Origin: Phlebiopsis flavidoalba
Lineage: Eukaryota > Basidiomycota > Agaricomycetes > Polyporales > Phanerochaetaceae
Direction: 5' to 3'
NCBI GenBank assembly: GCA_035772785.1
Contig: JAOCPU010000001.1
Location: 310,001 to 374,000, forward strand
Length of the DNA stretch: 64,000 nt
Under the pieces are notes generated by a model, which saw only the letters and a list, made by a program, of their open reading frames with translations, did no database searches and was not told the DNA's origin. Positions 23,045 through 37,300 of the stretch are shown piece by piece. Numbering within the stretch: position 1 is the first letter of the stretch; each line of letters opens with the position of its first letter. The position numbers and the translations under genes are program-made.

Positions 23045-23118
23045 TGGCCAACGCCAGGATTGAACTGACGACCTTCGCATTATTAGTACGACGCTCTAAC
23101 CAACTGAGCTAGTCGGCC
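23045..23118 (-). tRNA. tRNA-Ile(AAT), inverted second copy
   Basis: The minus-strand sequence is identical in length (74 nt) and, by eye, in sequence to the plus-strand copy at 22558-22631, including AAT anticodon and discriminator. The pair forms a perfect inverted repeat facing inward. Confidence 0.93.
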
Positions 23119-23443
23119 TTATGATGCGGGCTCTCCCCATTTTCTATAAAACCCTTTCCGTACCTAAGTCTCTAAAGGCCTCCGATGATCCCAGTTGCGC
23201 AAAAACATCAAAAAACACTCACCGCTCTCTCAGATTAGGTATGAAAAGTTCACTACTACCTGATGCGCCTTTCCTTAATATTAAGCAGAAAGATCTCAAG
23301 GAGCTCACTACCAAATCTTGTGCAAGAGCTCTTACGGCGTCTGTTCCACGTGGTGATCATGTACCGCGGGACGCGTCGAGCGGCCGCGTCACCTCAAGCA
23401 CAGTGTCCACCTCCTGCCTTCGCCACCCTCAACTTGCACTATT

Positions 23444-24733
<1,290 letters not shown>

Positions 24734-24991
24734 TTTGTTTTATGCTTGTTGCTGCTTCCATGTAATTTTTCTATCATTGTATTCTGTTGTTTTTTATACT
24801 TTGTGGATTGCCGTGGAAACTAGACATGTCGGACAATCTGCTCCCTGCTATCTTCCTCAACAATGAGTAGACCCTTGATGTCATTCGGCCGGGAATAGCG
24901 CCCACTACTGGCGTTTGCATTTTTTTCACCACACTGACCAGCACCTTCGTCGGCGAATCATCTCATGTTGTCGGTTGAAGTCGTTGGTCAG

Positions 24992-27900
24992 ATGAAGAAG
25001 CTTTTCACGAAACCAGTACAAGTTGGGCCCGTCGAAAAGGAGACTGAAGCACGCCTCCTAAGCCGCAGTCAATACTCCCTGCGACCACGCCACACGACCT
25101 GGCGGATCTCTGCAGCCCAGGCTCACGCTCCCCTCCCATGTCACTCTGCACCTCTTTGTCCAAACCCCCGAACACATCGCGGCTACTTGCAGCCTCCACA
25201 GGGTTCTTGATGACTTAGACCCAAGGCCTGCCGAAAGGCGTGGCATCCGGAAGGGCCATGTGAGGATAGCATGGGGGTAAGGAGGGTTACAATCAGAGGA
25301 GATTACAGGGACCGACGGAGAGGGTTTGAAGAGGATTGATTGGTCGCATAAGAGGCAAGTTGTTGTATGGTTTCCCCCCTTGCTCCCTTCCTTAGTTATA
25401 CATTTTTGGCATATTGAACCTATTCACATGTGATTGTGTTCGCGTGTGAGTGTGAATACATCGATGCTCATTATGATTCATTGCATGAAGTCGTCTCAGT
25501 TTATGGTCGTTTCAGAACGATCAGATGGTAGGTACGGTATGCGTACACGTTTTATGCTTTTGTACAAAGCCTTATATCCGTCCACTTGATAGTGCTCGAT
25601 CTCCAGTCAAGAGGTTACTCGAGTCAAGAATGTTACTGTCATTCCCTTGACAGAAGCCCGCGCCAAGCGGAGACCGTTGAAGGCTCTATCCACGCGTAAT
25701 GACCGGAATCCACGGCAATTCATGGCACCAACGTCATCTATGGCAATGCCTTGTCTTTGGATGATGTTCCAAACGCTTGTGACACGATGAGACCCGAATG
25801 CACGAGGGTCACGTTTGCCGAGGAGTTTTGCAAGTCAAGGTCATGACGCCTAGAGCAGACCAAGGGCAGAGATTCCAACATTCAGACAGCGACTCCGAGG
25901 TCGGAACCTGAGGGACCGTCCCCTTCGGATTCTACTGTCTCTACCCCATCCCTCTGAGTTACTCCGTAGTGGACTGGCAATATCGCGAAGGACCTTGGCA
26001 GATCGCTGTCATTCTGGAAACAATTATCAGGGAAGAGCTCTTCCTCCTCAGCCGACCTCCTTCTATAGGCCAAACCCTTGTGGATGGCTCCGAGCAATCA
26101 CCTCGCGCACTCCAGGCGGCTATTCTACTGACGAGAGTACCTCCCTCGATGCCATTATCAAGGAAGGGGACAAGCAGCCCACGGAGGTTTTAGAGGCTAT
26201 GGTCTCGAAGACAACATACATCCACTCCGGTCACCATCGAGCAGAAAAACTCTGAGCTTGAAGAGAAGATTATTCGAGAGGTTGTCCATTCAGTTTGCGA
26301 AGGGGTGGAATGTATTTTGCCTATCGCTTTGGTATGTCTTTCTAATCTCTCTTGATGGATGTCGCTCACGCCGCCACGATAGACATCACGAGATCTATAC
26401 AGTGCAGAAACAAGAGGCTCATATCTCAAGGCCCTAAGAAGCCGCAACAACACGTTGCTGGCGGTGATCTGAACGCCATTCGATGAACACAGATCGAAGA
26501 TGAGGCCCCTTGTATGTATGGCAAGGTTCCTACGTGTGCTTGCCGAGCCCTCACCGTACGCTCAGCCGCTAAGGTGTGGTGCCGTAGGAAGTTGACACGC
26601 CAGTTCGGTGGTGGACAGGTTGGTAGGTGGCTTTCGAAGCCTCTCCTCGACGCCGGGTCCGTCAGCTCCAGCCCTCACTCTTGTGATCCTTATTGACAGC
26701 CAAGCGTAGCTTCATACATATGTGCTGCCCGTCATGCAGGGATTCTTCCAGATATCCCACTTCGGCATTCCACTAGAGCCCGAAGAGTCAGAGCAAGGGG
26801 ATTTAGCGCCGGGCGTCGACTATGTTCTCGTTTCGAGGCGTTCTAGAGAACATGTGCGCGGGGTTAAGATACCAACACGGCGAGGTATCGACGATACGAC
26901 GCAAACGTAGCGAATTTTGTCGAGTGACGGAAACGATCATGCGAGTGGAGGTGCGTCTTCTGATATATACCCGTCGCCCACGGTGTCTCAGTCAATCGGT
27001 CTCTAGCGTGAGGGGTTCCAGAACGTGTTCAGTCACGTCCAAGTTCGCGGGTCGAGTGAGTCTCCTTTGCGTATCTTTGATGCGCCCAATGAATGATCTG
27101 GTTTCCAGTCCCTCTCTTCTGGAGTCAGACGGGGATAACAGGCCTGAAGTCCTGCGCCAGTACTTTCTCCCGACAGGTCGCACGAGCAGAACCTAGGGAT
27201 GCCCCTGCGGCGCCATCTGCAACGACTGCTTCAGCTGGTTTACGGGCCAATAGTAGGTCCACATCGTTGCGCCTTCCTTCAGACATCTTACTAGGGTAGA
27301 TCGTGATGTAAAAATTCACTAGAACATTGTCAACCACCTGGCCGAGATAACAAGCATGGAAAGGAGGGCCCGCCGTGACCAAGGGCTATCGCGAGAACGT
27401 ACACGAAGCCGCATTAAAGGATGTCCAGTAAGTACCTCATGGCCCGCTCGGAATCCCGTACTCAGCCAATGCAGGGGGGGTACCTCGATTACGACTTCCC
27501 ACACCGAAACGAAGGGCATGAAGTGAGCACCGTCCCGAGTAGGTTCCCGGAGATCTTTTCTGACCCTACCAGATATGAAAAACATCTCGAAGCTGATAGA
27601 TCAGCTGCAGCGCACAAGGCATTTTGAAGGCCAAGGGTTCGTGCTCGGGCTTCTCTTACTCTGCGATTACTAACGGACAACGTACTAGCTATCTATGGAT
27701 TTCCAATGACCTCATCATGTCACAGCAAAAGGGTTTTTCCGAGTCAACTGTATTGACTGCTTGGACCGCACGAACGTCGTGAGAGGTCGGGAATAACTCA
27801 TCAGCGCTTGAGTGCAGGTTCTGACGTCGAACTGCGCAGTCCTGCGTTTTTTCGTCGCGACACGTCCCTCAACAGGCAGCTCGGCTCCGTCGCATTGCAG

Positions 27901-29666
27901 TATCCATCCGACCCCACAAACCCGAGACAGACGTGGTCCTCAACGATTCGGTATGCGCTTTTTTCGTCTATCGTATTTTTGAGTTTCATGGGTGACCAAT
28001 GGGCTGGATAGTTTGGGCTGAACAACGGCGACGCTATAAGCCGGGAGTAGTAAGTGCACTCTCAGTGTGCGACTCCACAAACGCTCTACTAAGTTTTTCC
28101 TATTATTAGTGCGGTACTTCTGCGCTCCTAAGGTACGTCGGACTCTACAGCCCGAAACGCCACATGGTCTAACGAACCCTGTAGGGTGACTTCACGAGGT
28201 AGCTAATGTTCATGATTATAGCGCGAAATGTACCTGCATTCCCCTCTAGGACGTGGCAAACGAGACCTCGTGTGGCCATGTTAAACGATGGAGTCAATTC
28301 GCATTCGCTCGGTTAGTCTTATTTTAATATTTCTGTATCGGCCTGTCCTGCTGATTTTCTGTTTCAGAAATGTACACCTCCACATTTGCCGACTGGTTCG
28401 GGCAGGCTGTCATTGACTTCATGCTTGGCAATCGTTACCATTTCCGTCTTTCTCTGAGTTTCTATTGAAGCTACAGTCGAGCGATCCCCGAGACCCTCAT
28501 CCGCATATCAAAGATTCGCGCAGAGGCGATCGCCGACATGCGTCTCTCGAGTCCTATCTGAAGGGCGAAAGACTACTCTCTGGTTGGACGCTTATTTGCA
28601 CCGTCAGAAATGGACGCGAAGATGTCTGATAAGTTTGAAGAGAAGGTTCTACTCCTGGTATAGTTTAGAACTATGTGCGGGTGCCTTGTACAATCTCTCA
28701 CCTGGACCTTGTACAGAGCGTGCGCGCCCATCTACATTATCGTGAGCGTGACACCTCTTTTGCCAAACAATGCTGAGAACTAACCTCGCAATAGAGCTAT
28801 GATTTATAGGGGCCTGGAAAAAGTGAAGATGTATACCCCGGATGCTGCCACTTCTGCGCGATATTGTATCGATTACAAAGAGGCATGTGTTATTAGATTC
28901 TTTTGCTTTTCATGCACCACTAGCTAAGCCATTCACAGTCTGGCCGTACATTTTATCTCTCTAGAAGAGGGCAGTCGAGATCCTCTCCAGAACTACGGAT
29001 TCATTATAACCTGGCGGAACACACGACAAGACACCCGGATTACAAGTTTACTCCATCGGGAACACGTAGCTTTAGACTTTTGCGACTCCTCCGTCATCTC
29101 ACGAGGGCTTCGCGCCTTCGACAGGGTCGTCGAAGAGACCCTCTTCTCCACGGCCCCCTCAAAGGGCGAACCAACCCTGTCGCGCATCCTTTCGAACGCG
29201 GCGGCGGCGCCCGTGCTGTGGACAAGGACACAACCTTTGCGGCCTTCAAGGCCCTTCCTATAGACCCCGCGTGCGCAGTGGTCCGGCGCACGAGAACGGC
29301 AGCTTCTTTGAGCCTGCTGACGAGCTCACTGGCGTCTCGAAACTGCAAGGAGGCAGTTGATGTGATGGTCGAAGCGGTGCAGCGTGCGTGTAGTCCCTGG
29401 ACTTTTGTAATTTTTTTCTCTTTCGTCCCCGGACTCCAGCGTCTCGTTCTTTTCTACTCTCTCGGGACGCAGGTGGCCGACAGGGCGAGTTCTATCGCGG
29501 AGGGCGAGGTGGGGAGGTTGTGTGTGTGCCCACGTCTTCTTCATTTGTGCGCCCGGATATGACTGAGTTTGTTATTTGCAGCTTGGCGGGAGGCGCAGCG
29601 GATGACGAGCGTATACGCGAAAATGGAGTATATGGGGTGAAGAGGCTGCTCTGGCTCGGAGGCTAG
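24992..29666 (+). CDS. Sac-domain phosphoinositide phosphatase (Sac2/INPP5F-like)
   Basis: Dephosphorylates phosphoinositides on endomembranes. The N-terminus is taken at 24992 (MKKLFTKPVQVGPVEKETEA). Further exons give ELEEKIIREVV near 26255, WLSKPLLDAG near 26625, MQGFFQISHFGIPLE near 26735 and KGYREHVHEAALKDVQ-type residues near 27385. The catalytic block FFRVNCIDCLDRTNVV follows, with C-I-D-C-L-D-R-T at 27749-27772, the CX5R(T/S) motif of Sac enzymes. Then come RQLGSVALQYPSD, MLNDGVNS near 28283 and STFADWFGQAVIDFMLGNR near 28382-28435. The C-terminal part (28560-29660: SGWTLICTV-like, VKMYT, KEAVDVMVEAVQRAC) resembles the hSac2 homodimerisation domain. It ends in VKRLLWLGG with TAG at 29664-29666. 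More than ten exons and many frame breaks. Much too long for plain SAC1, hence the Sac2-like call. Confidence 0.85.
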
Positions 29667-30132
29667 CAGGAGCGATTTTTGGAGGTGTACTGCACTGGAC
29701 GTGCATGTGGACGATGTGTAGCTTGAACAATTTATTTGGATGGAAATTAATTGGGGAGGGGGCTATTATTGAATGCCTCCGTCCGGCGCTCGGGTATGGG
29801 GCGTCCGGGATGATATTCCCACGAGCCACGAGCGACGGAGTTGATGGGTCATTGTCCTTTCTTGGACTGAGACGGAGAACTGCACTCACCACCTTGACGG
29901 TTGCGCACACCCTTGCAGCGTTCAGCAGCCACGGCTGCTTTCTCGCAGGATTTGAAAGAGTATCCAGGCAGAGGTGCGTGCAACAAATGTGCTTGACCCA
30001 TGCAGCTACCTTACTCGCGGGCCTCACGCCTGTAGCGTTTTCTGAAACCCTAACGGTCCTTGCATGAGCGGGACTTGCCCGCCTTTTAACGTGGTACATT
30101 CTTCTCCCGACTCTCGGCCTTTGAATTGAAAC
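29667..30132. other. intergenic between phosphatase and palmitoyltransferase
   Basis: Long open stretches exist on both strands (a 202-codon minus stretch at 29572-30180) but none shows a domain or an exon-like pattern. Taken as 3' and 5' flanks. Confidence 0.4.
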
Positions 30133-32852
30133 ATGGCGAACCCCACCTTCGTTACCGTCCAACTCGCAAAGAATTGCCACTCAGTTACCATTTTCACCTA
30201 GTCCTTCTTCCACAAAACCCGACTATTTCAACGTCTGCAGAGCCAGACCAGACAGCGCAGTGGGAGCATTCCCGATCCGACAAGTCGCAACCATAGCAGT
30301 CAGGATCTATCACTTCCTCGCGCATCTCGCGCTCCAAATCCACTCAGCCTGAAGAAACTATTCTCTTCGCCACCGGCCTGCCACCGTTCCAACCTAGAGC
30401 GCGCAATGCGTCCAAACGCTACTGGGATGCGATACAACCCTCTGCCGGATTCTTCCACCCACAAAGACCAAACCAAGGAAGCACCTCGCCTACGCCGTCG
30501 GGTTCGTCCGTCCAGCCCAGGCTCTGTAGTGTCGTCCGAGGTCCACTCTGCCATCCCCGTGCGTGGTTAGACACCCATTTGCGAAGCAGGACCACGAGAC
30601 AGACGGGACAGAGAGCATCGGGGCTCTCGTCCACAGAAGACCTACAAACCATTCTACTCGCTCCCCGGCAAAGTCCGTCAAGCACAGTCGTGAGCCACTG
30701 CTGCCCCATAGGGGCTTCGCCGCCACGAGTCTTTCAACAGCATCGTCGCGGCCCTCGGGGCATGTCCCACGGTGGCCGTATGGGAGGAGCGACACGAAAT
30801 CTGAGCCGGGCGCACGGATGCGGGGGAGCTTTGAAAAGCTATTTAAGCGGGGAATAAGCTTCGAGGGCGGGCAAGAGGCCGTCGCCGGTCATCGCCCACC
30901 AGCTCAGAGCGAGACGGAACCGCCGACGACGTGACGACCTGCATCCGCGCGCTCGCGCCAGGCGTCGCCCATCTCGCCCTCCGCGCCCGGCCACATGACG
31001 TTCGACCTCACCGCGCACGACCACGACGAGCCGGCGCTGTCGCCGCTCGCACGCTACAAGAACGCCGGCGCGCGCGTCCGACGCCCTCGCTCGTCCCGAG
31101 CAGCAGTGGAAACCCAGTCGTGCGGCCGGGCGGCGGGGGGGGGGGGGCCGCCGCTCGCAGCAAGAAACCCGCTCGTGGACGAGAAGACGGGTGGAGCGAG
31201 CGTAGTGCGCAAACTACGCGCTGCACCCCTCGCGGAACCGGTTCTTTGCGCCGCGCCGGGCGGGTGATGACGGGGGGCGACAGCCCGTGGGCGTTAGCGT
31301 CGCGTCGCTGGACGGTGGTGCTGGGCATCACGGGGTGTGGTTCGGGACGACGAGCGTGCGTGTGGTTGGTGGACGCACAATTTCTGACCAGACCTGCCCC
31401 GAGACCCGCCCCGCCGAGGTGGCTTCTGGGGCTTGTGACCGTTGGCGCGACGTACCTGTGTCTGCTGACGATCTCGAGCATGCTCGCGACGGTGGCGTGG
31501 TGTCTTTGTCGTGTGCCCGTGCGGGCCCGAGTCGTCCTGACGCGCGATACAGGCTTTCCGCGATCCTGGGATCCTCCCGCGCTGAGCTCGATCCCGATCC
31601 GCCGCTCGCCCCCATAGCCTCCGAGGAGAGCGTCCGGCAGCCGCTGCCACGGGATCTCAAGGTGCGCAACGGCATGTAAAGTGCGGGCTGGCTGTCTGTG
31701 CTGGTGGAGTGGGTTCTCACCGCGCGTGCCTGGATGCAGCAGCAAGTGTGCGAGTTCAAGTACTGTCCCACATGCCGGACCTACCGGCCTCCTCGTTCGA
31801 GCCATTGCAAAAATGGTGCGTGGCGTTGCAGTGCGTTGTGCAGAGGTTTTAATTACGACTGACCCGCGCGCCGTGTTGCAGTGCGACAATTGCGTCGACG
31901 GGTGCGATCACCACTGCCAGTGGCTGAACAACTGCGTCGGAAGACGTAATTATACGTCTTTCTTTACCTGCCTAACTTCAGCCGTGAGTCACTCGGCCCC
32001 ATTTTTTCCTGGAGCGATCACTGACCGCGGGTCAAGGTTCTTACCCTAATTCTCGTCATCTGCACGACCGCCATCCATCTGTGGCTGCTGACCACCAGCA
32101 GATACGGGCTAACGTTTCGTCAGGCGCTGAGCACCCCGGACGGTGTAGGCAGCGCCGTTGCCTTTATGATGTCCATCCTCCTTATCTGGCCTGTCGGGGC
32201 GCTGTCTACTGGGCTACCACGCTAGGGTGAGCCGGGTCCCTCGCCGAGGGTGCTGCAGTCTGGGACGATACAGCTGACGGTTCTCTCGCCTTGTCTGTGC
32301 AGCTTCTCCTGTTGAACGTGACTACGATTTGAAACAGGTGCGTTCTGGCTTCTTTGTCGCGCGGGTGGTGGCTTCGTGTGCCTGCGTTCCTGTCCGTCAC
32401 ACGCGCCGCCGCGGGTTTCTTTGCGCCCTCGCAGGAGCCTTCAAAATTGTTTTTTTTTCCGTGTCACGGAACTGACGTCGTGTGTATCCGCAGATACGCA
32501 GCGCGGCGGCCAAGTCGCTCCAGCAGCCAGACGACGTGCCGCCCCCGAACCCGTTCTCGCACGGAAACTGGAGGAGGAAACCTGTTGTATGTGCTTGTGT
32601 CGGCCGCCGGGCTATTCGTGGCTCGACGCCCCCGCGCGCGCGGTGGCGACGGAGGACAAGCGGGCTGAGGTCAATCCTGGGGTGCTGTGGCGGGCCGACA
32701 GGACGCTTGCGATGGAGGAGGGCCGCCGTCCGGCCAAGATGCATATTGACGACTGGGTGCGGTATTTTGTTTTGTTTTGCACGATTTTCTTTTTCTTTGT
32801 TTATTCTGCAGCACGCTGTGTGTCTATCTGGAGCTCTCCTTGCCACGTAGTT
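30133..32852 (+). CDS. ERF2: DHHC palmitoyltransferase (Erf2 type)
   Basis: Integral membrane S-acyltransferase; in yeast Erf2 with Erf4 palmitoylates Ras. The N-terminal cytosolic part reads [20 protein letters not shown] near 30340-30400 and [19 protein letters not shown] after it, then [15 protein letters not shown] near 31025-31070. A low-complexity region with a 13-G run sits at 31135-31147. Membrane helices read [15 protein letters not shown] near 31450. The cysteine-rich domain gives [20 protein letters not shown] residues near 31765-31805 and [20 protein letters not shown], with D-H-H-C at 31906-31917. Downstream are [16 protein letters not shown] and [14 protein letters not shown], then [15 protein letters not shown]. 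The start is uncertain: the ATG at 30133 is a guess. The end at 32852 assumes no further exon. Confidence 0.85.
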
Positions 32853-34320
32853 TAATTTTGTTACACTCTGTTCTCGTCTCACGCCGGATTATCTACGCAT
32901 TGCGCTTGTTCTCTGTATAGACCGGAACTGAATGGGGCGGACGTGCGAGGGTCGGGGCTCAGAGGCAGAAAATGGGGTGCAGGCTGGCGGGCATGTGGCC
33001 ACGGTGACCTTGTCCTGGAACGGGATGATAGTGGCTTGATTGATCCGTCTGTGAGTCAAGCAGTCGTTCGCGAAGGACTGGCCTTGTGTTCGATATGGAA
33101 CCGCCAGCGAGCCTCTGGTGCGTCCGCAGCAGGGATGATTGATACTCGAACGCCTGCTCGGAGCGGTTTAGTCAATCGCGAGCATGCGTGCGCCAAGGGC
33201 ACTCAGGCACATTATGGCCGCCGCCGCGACCAGGGCCGCTACCGCGCTGTTTTGGGCGGCTCCGGTTCGTGTTGGCGGACGCGGGGGTGCGTCGAGGGCG
33301 TCGACGGGCGAGAACGACAAAACAATACGGCGGCAAATGGCGGCGACGACGCGCTGCGCTGGGCACGCGGGACGGCAGCGCCGCGCCGCACCGCGCCGGG
33401 GACGTCGGTCGAGGCGATCCCAGGCACCGAAGGGCAGGGGCGCCTGGCTGGCACGCGGGTTCGGGTGATGGCGCCCGATGCCTGCGGGGAGGCTTGGGCC
33501 CCCTGAAAACGGCGGCAACGTGCTGCGATGACGCTCCTCAGGGCCCCATGGCGCCGCCCATCGAGATCTGCGTGATGCCTCCGTGTTTAGCTCGACGCCC
33601 CCGCCCTGAATATCATGCATGTATCGCCCGACAGCTAAATTAAATTCGAGGGCGTGTGGTGGCCTTGCGTGGTCCACGAGCAGCACAGGGCGGGTGCTGG
33701 TGGACGGGGAGGACAGTGCGCTACGCCGTCGTGGACAGCGCCTCGCGCGCGACCCCCCCCCCGACGGCTCCCTCCCCCCCCCCCCCCCCCCCCCCCCCGG
33801 GTTGATTCGCAATCACAAACGATCGCAGAGGCTGGGAAATCGCGGGGTTTCAATGTCGCAGGCCCCCTGCTCTTTTCCGATAATGAATGACGTAAGCAGC
33901 GGTTGACAGTCCCAATGCGCCGCCCGGCACCTCGGCACGCGATCGTCCGGTGACGGTTCAATTATTGGATGGCTTGCTTTCGCCTGCCGTGCGTCGGCTT
34001 TCGCTCCTTCCACCACTGGCCGCCGTCAGAATCGTCGCCAGGCGTCGCGCCGTCGTCCCAGCAGGTCGTCTTCGTCGCGTCGCACAGCGGGAGCGAAGCA
34101 GCACCGCGCAGGCGTCGTCCAGCCCTCCGAAGCCCCAGTCGCTCGCCTGCCCAATTCCGAATTGTATGTTCCCGTGCCGTACATTACTGGGGTAGACACG
34201 GTTTACTAAATAAATTCTGGACCGCCTAATTCGCACACGCTTCCTCCCTCGCCTGAATCGCCGATTTGCGCTCACGCACCAGAATTTCAACGTACATAAA
34301 CCGGAGCGATCTCTTTCATC
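32853..34320. other. G+C-rich intergenic region
   Basis: Very high G+C with long open stretches on both strands (33168-33812 minus, 214 codons; 32943-33506 plus), which I attribute to composition. Contains a 25-base C run. The last 300 bp before 34321 probably hold the promoter of the Zn2Cys6 gene. Confidence 0.45.
33774..33798. repeat. poly-C tract (25 C)
   Basis: 25 consecutive C on the plus strand, preceded by shorter C runs from 33752. Could form G-quadruplex or i-motif structures; length is likely to be unreliable in sequencing. Confidence 0.9.
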
Positions 34321-37300
34321 ATGAGCGATAATTCGCCCCCGCGCGGACCGTTCCATCCGACACGGCCCCCTCGCAGCCGCCCAAGCCGTCTCGCCAGCAC
34401 TCCTCCACTCTCCTGAGGAAGGACCCACGCCTCGGCTCCCAACAAGCGGCCCCAGAAAGGCTAGGACAAAAGCGGGAGACACCCACAGGGACACCTCGCC
34501 TCCCGCCGCCATCGTGGATCATTGTGTGCCTCTCTTGTCTTGTTTTCCCATCTTCCTGTCCATCGCTGCCCCCGACCCACCGCTCACTGCCCTCCTCGTC
34601 CCCAGCACGGATATCCAACGTCCGCGAGCAGTCCCCGCCAGCGACGCCGCCTCTCCCGCTTCCCCGACGGCCTGCCCTACACCCACCACGGCCAGTCGTA
34701 CGTCCTGCACCCTGGCTTACAACCATGAACGGCCATCCATACCAGTCCTCCCCTCTCTCCCATTTTCACCAGCCCCCCCGCCCGCAGCGCCCGCGCACAA
34801 TGGCCAGATCCCGTCCCAATGGGAAACCCAGGCATCCCTGGCGACGTCTACACGTACCCGATGCACAGCACCCCCGCCTACGCAGCCCATGGATACCCCC
34901 GTACTACGCTAGCAGTACCCCGCGCCCGCCGCCAGCGAACACTGGTGATGTACGGCGCGCCGGGTCCGAGCCACGCCGAGCACCCCAGCGCGCAGCCTCC
35001 ACGGAGCCCTCGACACCCCCGACGCCCGCGCCGACGACAGGGAAGCGAAAAAAGGAAGTACACCCAGTCGACTGACTCACACCCGCGCCCCAAGAGCACC
35101 TAACGCGATTTATTTGGGTAGCAGATTCTACCGGAGACGCGCCCCGCGGCGGGGTCGGTGAGCGCGGGCGGGGGATCAGAAAGGACCAAAAAGCGCACTA
35201 AAAACGACACATACGCGCGTCACTATGTGACAGCTGCAAGGAGTCGAAAAAATCAGGTTCGTGTCCTCCTCTTCCTCCCCCCAAGGCAAACCGATCCCAG
35301 ATCAGCCTTCAACACTGGTGGTCCTGTGTCGTCTATTCCATCCGCGTGTCATCAACGCTTGCTGCGACCGGGCTTGCTGAACCTGCAATAATGCAGATGT
35401 GACGTGCTCCAAGACACGGACCCTCCAGAGTGTCAGCACTGCAAGCATAATACGGCTTTGAACTGCACCTTTTTCCTGCCCATCACGGAGACGCGCTTCC
35501 GGAAGCAGCGGCTGGAGATGCTCAAAAACAGGAGGAGGAGGAAAAGGAAAAGATGAAGCAGCAGGATAGCAAACGCCGCGCAGTCGCCAGGGCGCGGACC
35601 CAGGGCGCGCGTCCGAGGTCATGGTGTTTGGTGAGTAGCCTGGCCGCCTCGCCCTCTCGGTCGCGGGTCCCACCACTCACGGCCCAGGCCCCACCTCGCC
35701 CGTCCGTACCTGCTGCATTCGTCAGCCATGATCTCCTCGCGGACGTCCCATGAGAACTACGACATGCGTCTACCAACCACCAGTGGGACATCCATCATGG
35801 CACGGGCGAGCGACGGCGTGCTGCAAAGGTGCACGAGGCCGGAGCCGGCGAGCCATGCAGCTCGCGCAGCCGAAAAGCCGGTCGAGCGCAAGGTGCGTAT
35901 CAGCAGCGACGACGTGATCGATGCAGCATCCGTGTGAAACGCGTATTTCACGGACGTCGCCGCGATGCTGCCCGTCGTGAAGCGCGAGTGGAGTTTATCG
36001 CGAGCAGCCCGCCGCAGCCGATCCATAAGCTCTACTCGATGTGTCTCGTCGCCGCGGCGCGCCGCCAGGTGCCCCAGGAGACGTTTGGACTCTAGATCCG
36101 GTACACGGTCAAAGCCCGATCAAGCAGGAGGATATTCTGTCCACGGCGTCGATTGTTAACCTGCAGTCGCTCCTGATTCTGGCCATGTGTGGCGACTGCC
36201 ACACTCGCGCAGTTTGCGCCGAACGCGTTGTTCGGCGTTGTGGGTTGCGCCTGGGCGCAGCCATCCGGATGGTGAGTCGCGCGTGCGGTATTTCTTTCTT
36301 TCTTTCACGGCTGACGCCACTGCACAGGCACAGGACCTCGGGCTACACCGCGCCGAGGCGGTCAAGCAAAACATTGAGCTCAGACGACGTCTGTGGGTCA
36401 TCGTGTCATCCTTGACATCGGTGGTGAGCACTTACCCACAGCCCCGCAAGCGCTCTCTGTCCCCTCTGACGCCGCGCACGTTTCTAGGACGGCCGTGACG
36501 TACGGGCAACCGACGATGATCGTCGACGCGTCACTGACGACTGCGACGCACGGCTGCCGTCGTCGGGCGACGGCGCACGGACCTGTACCTGGACTACCTC
36601 GCCCGCCTGAGCCTGATCCTGGGGCGGGTGATGAAGAACATCTATACGCCGTGCGTGTTGCCGCCGTCTGCGCGCGAGGTTTTATAGCTGACCCCATCAG
36701 GCAGGGCCGGCAGGGCTCACAGTGACCGGACGGACGAAGCGCTGCAGGGGATTCTGGCGGACCTGCACGGGTGGCGGGCGGCGCTGCCGGAGGGAGCTGC
36801 AGTTTTCGGGGAGCCCGCACGGGCGCGGAACGCAGGTAGCGCCTCGCCTCGCAGTTGAGCGGCGACGCCGCCCCATCAGCGAAGCCGCCGGGCCGACGCC
36901 GGCATCGACGGCGCGCGCGGACGTCCGGCCGCGGCGGGGGGCGCCGCTCTGGGTCGGGTTGTGTGCTCATCCGGGGGTTGTTGTTGTTCTAGGCACTGCT
37001 GCATATAGCTGTATCTACGTGTGTGAACATGCTCTCCTGGCTCGCGTGTTTATGCGCATCTCGTACACCTGCCCCCGAGCATCTCAAGTTTTGCGCTCAC
37101 GGTCGACCGACCCTGAAACCGAGCTCGTGCTCCTCACCGGCGAACGCGATCGATTGGCCCCCTCGACGCGAAACGAGACCATGTACGACGTGTGGCTGCC
37201 TTGTGGCCTACTGTGCGACCTCGTTGTAGCCTTGTCCAGGTAACCGCACCCCCCCCCCTGCTTCCCCCCGCCGAATCTGTCGTCGCGGTTTCGTCGGTGC

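Noticed and set aside
29572..30180. 202-codon minus stretch between two genes
   Set aside because: No recognisable residues, no intron signals, and the G+C bias of the area makes chance likely.
31008..31889. 293-codon minus-strand open stretch
   Set aside because: Antisense to the DHHC gene, whose plus-strand reading has firm family motifs.
33168..33812. 214-codon minus-strand open stretch with a poly-Gly start
   Set aside because: It begins in the poly-C tract and lies in very G+C-rich DNA where stops are rare; competing plus-strand stretches are equally long.
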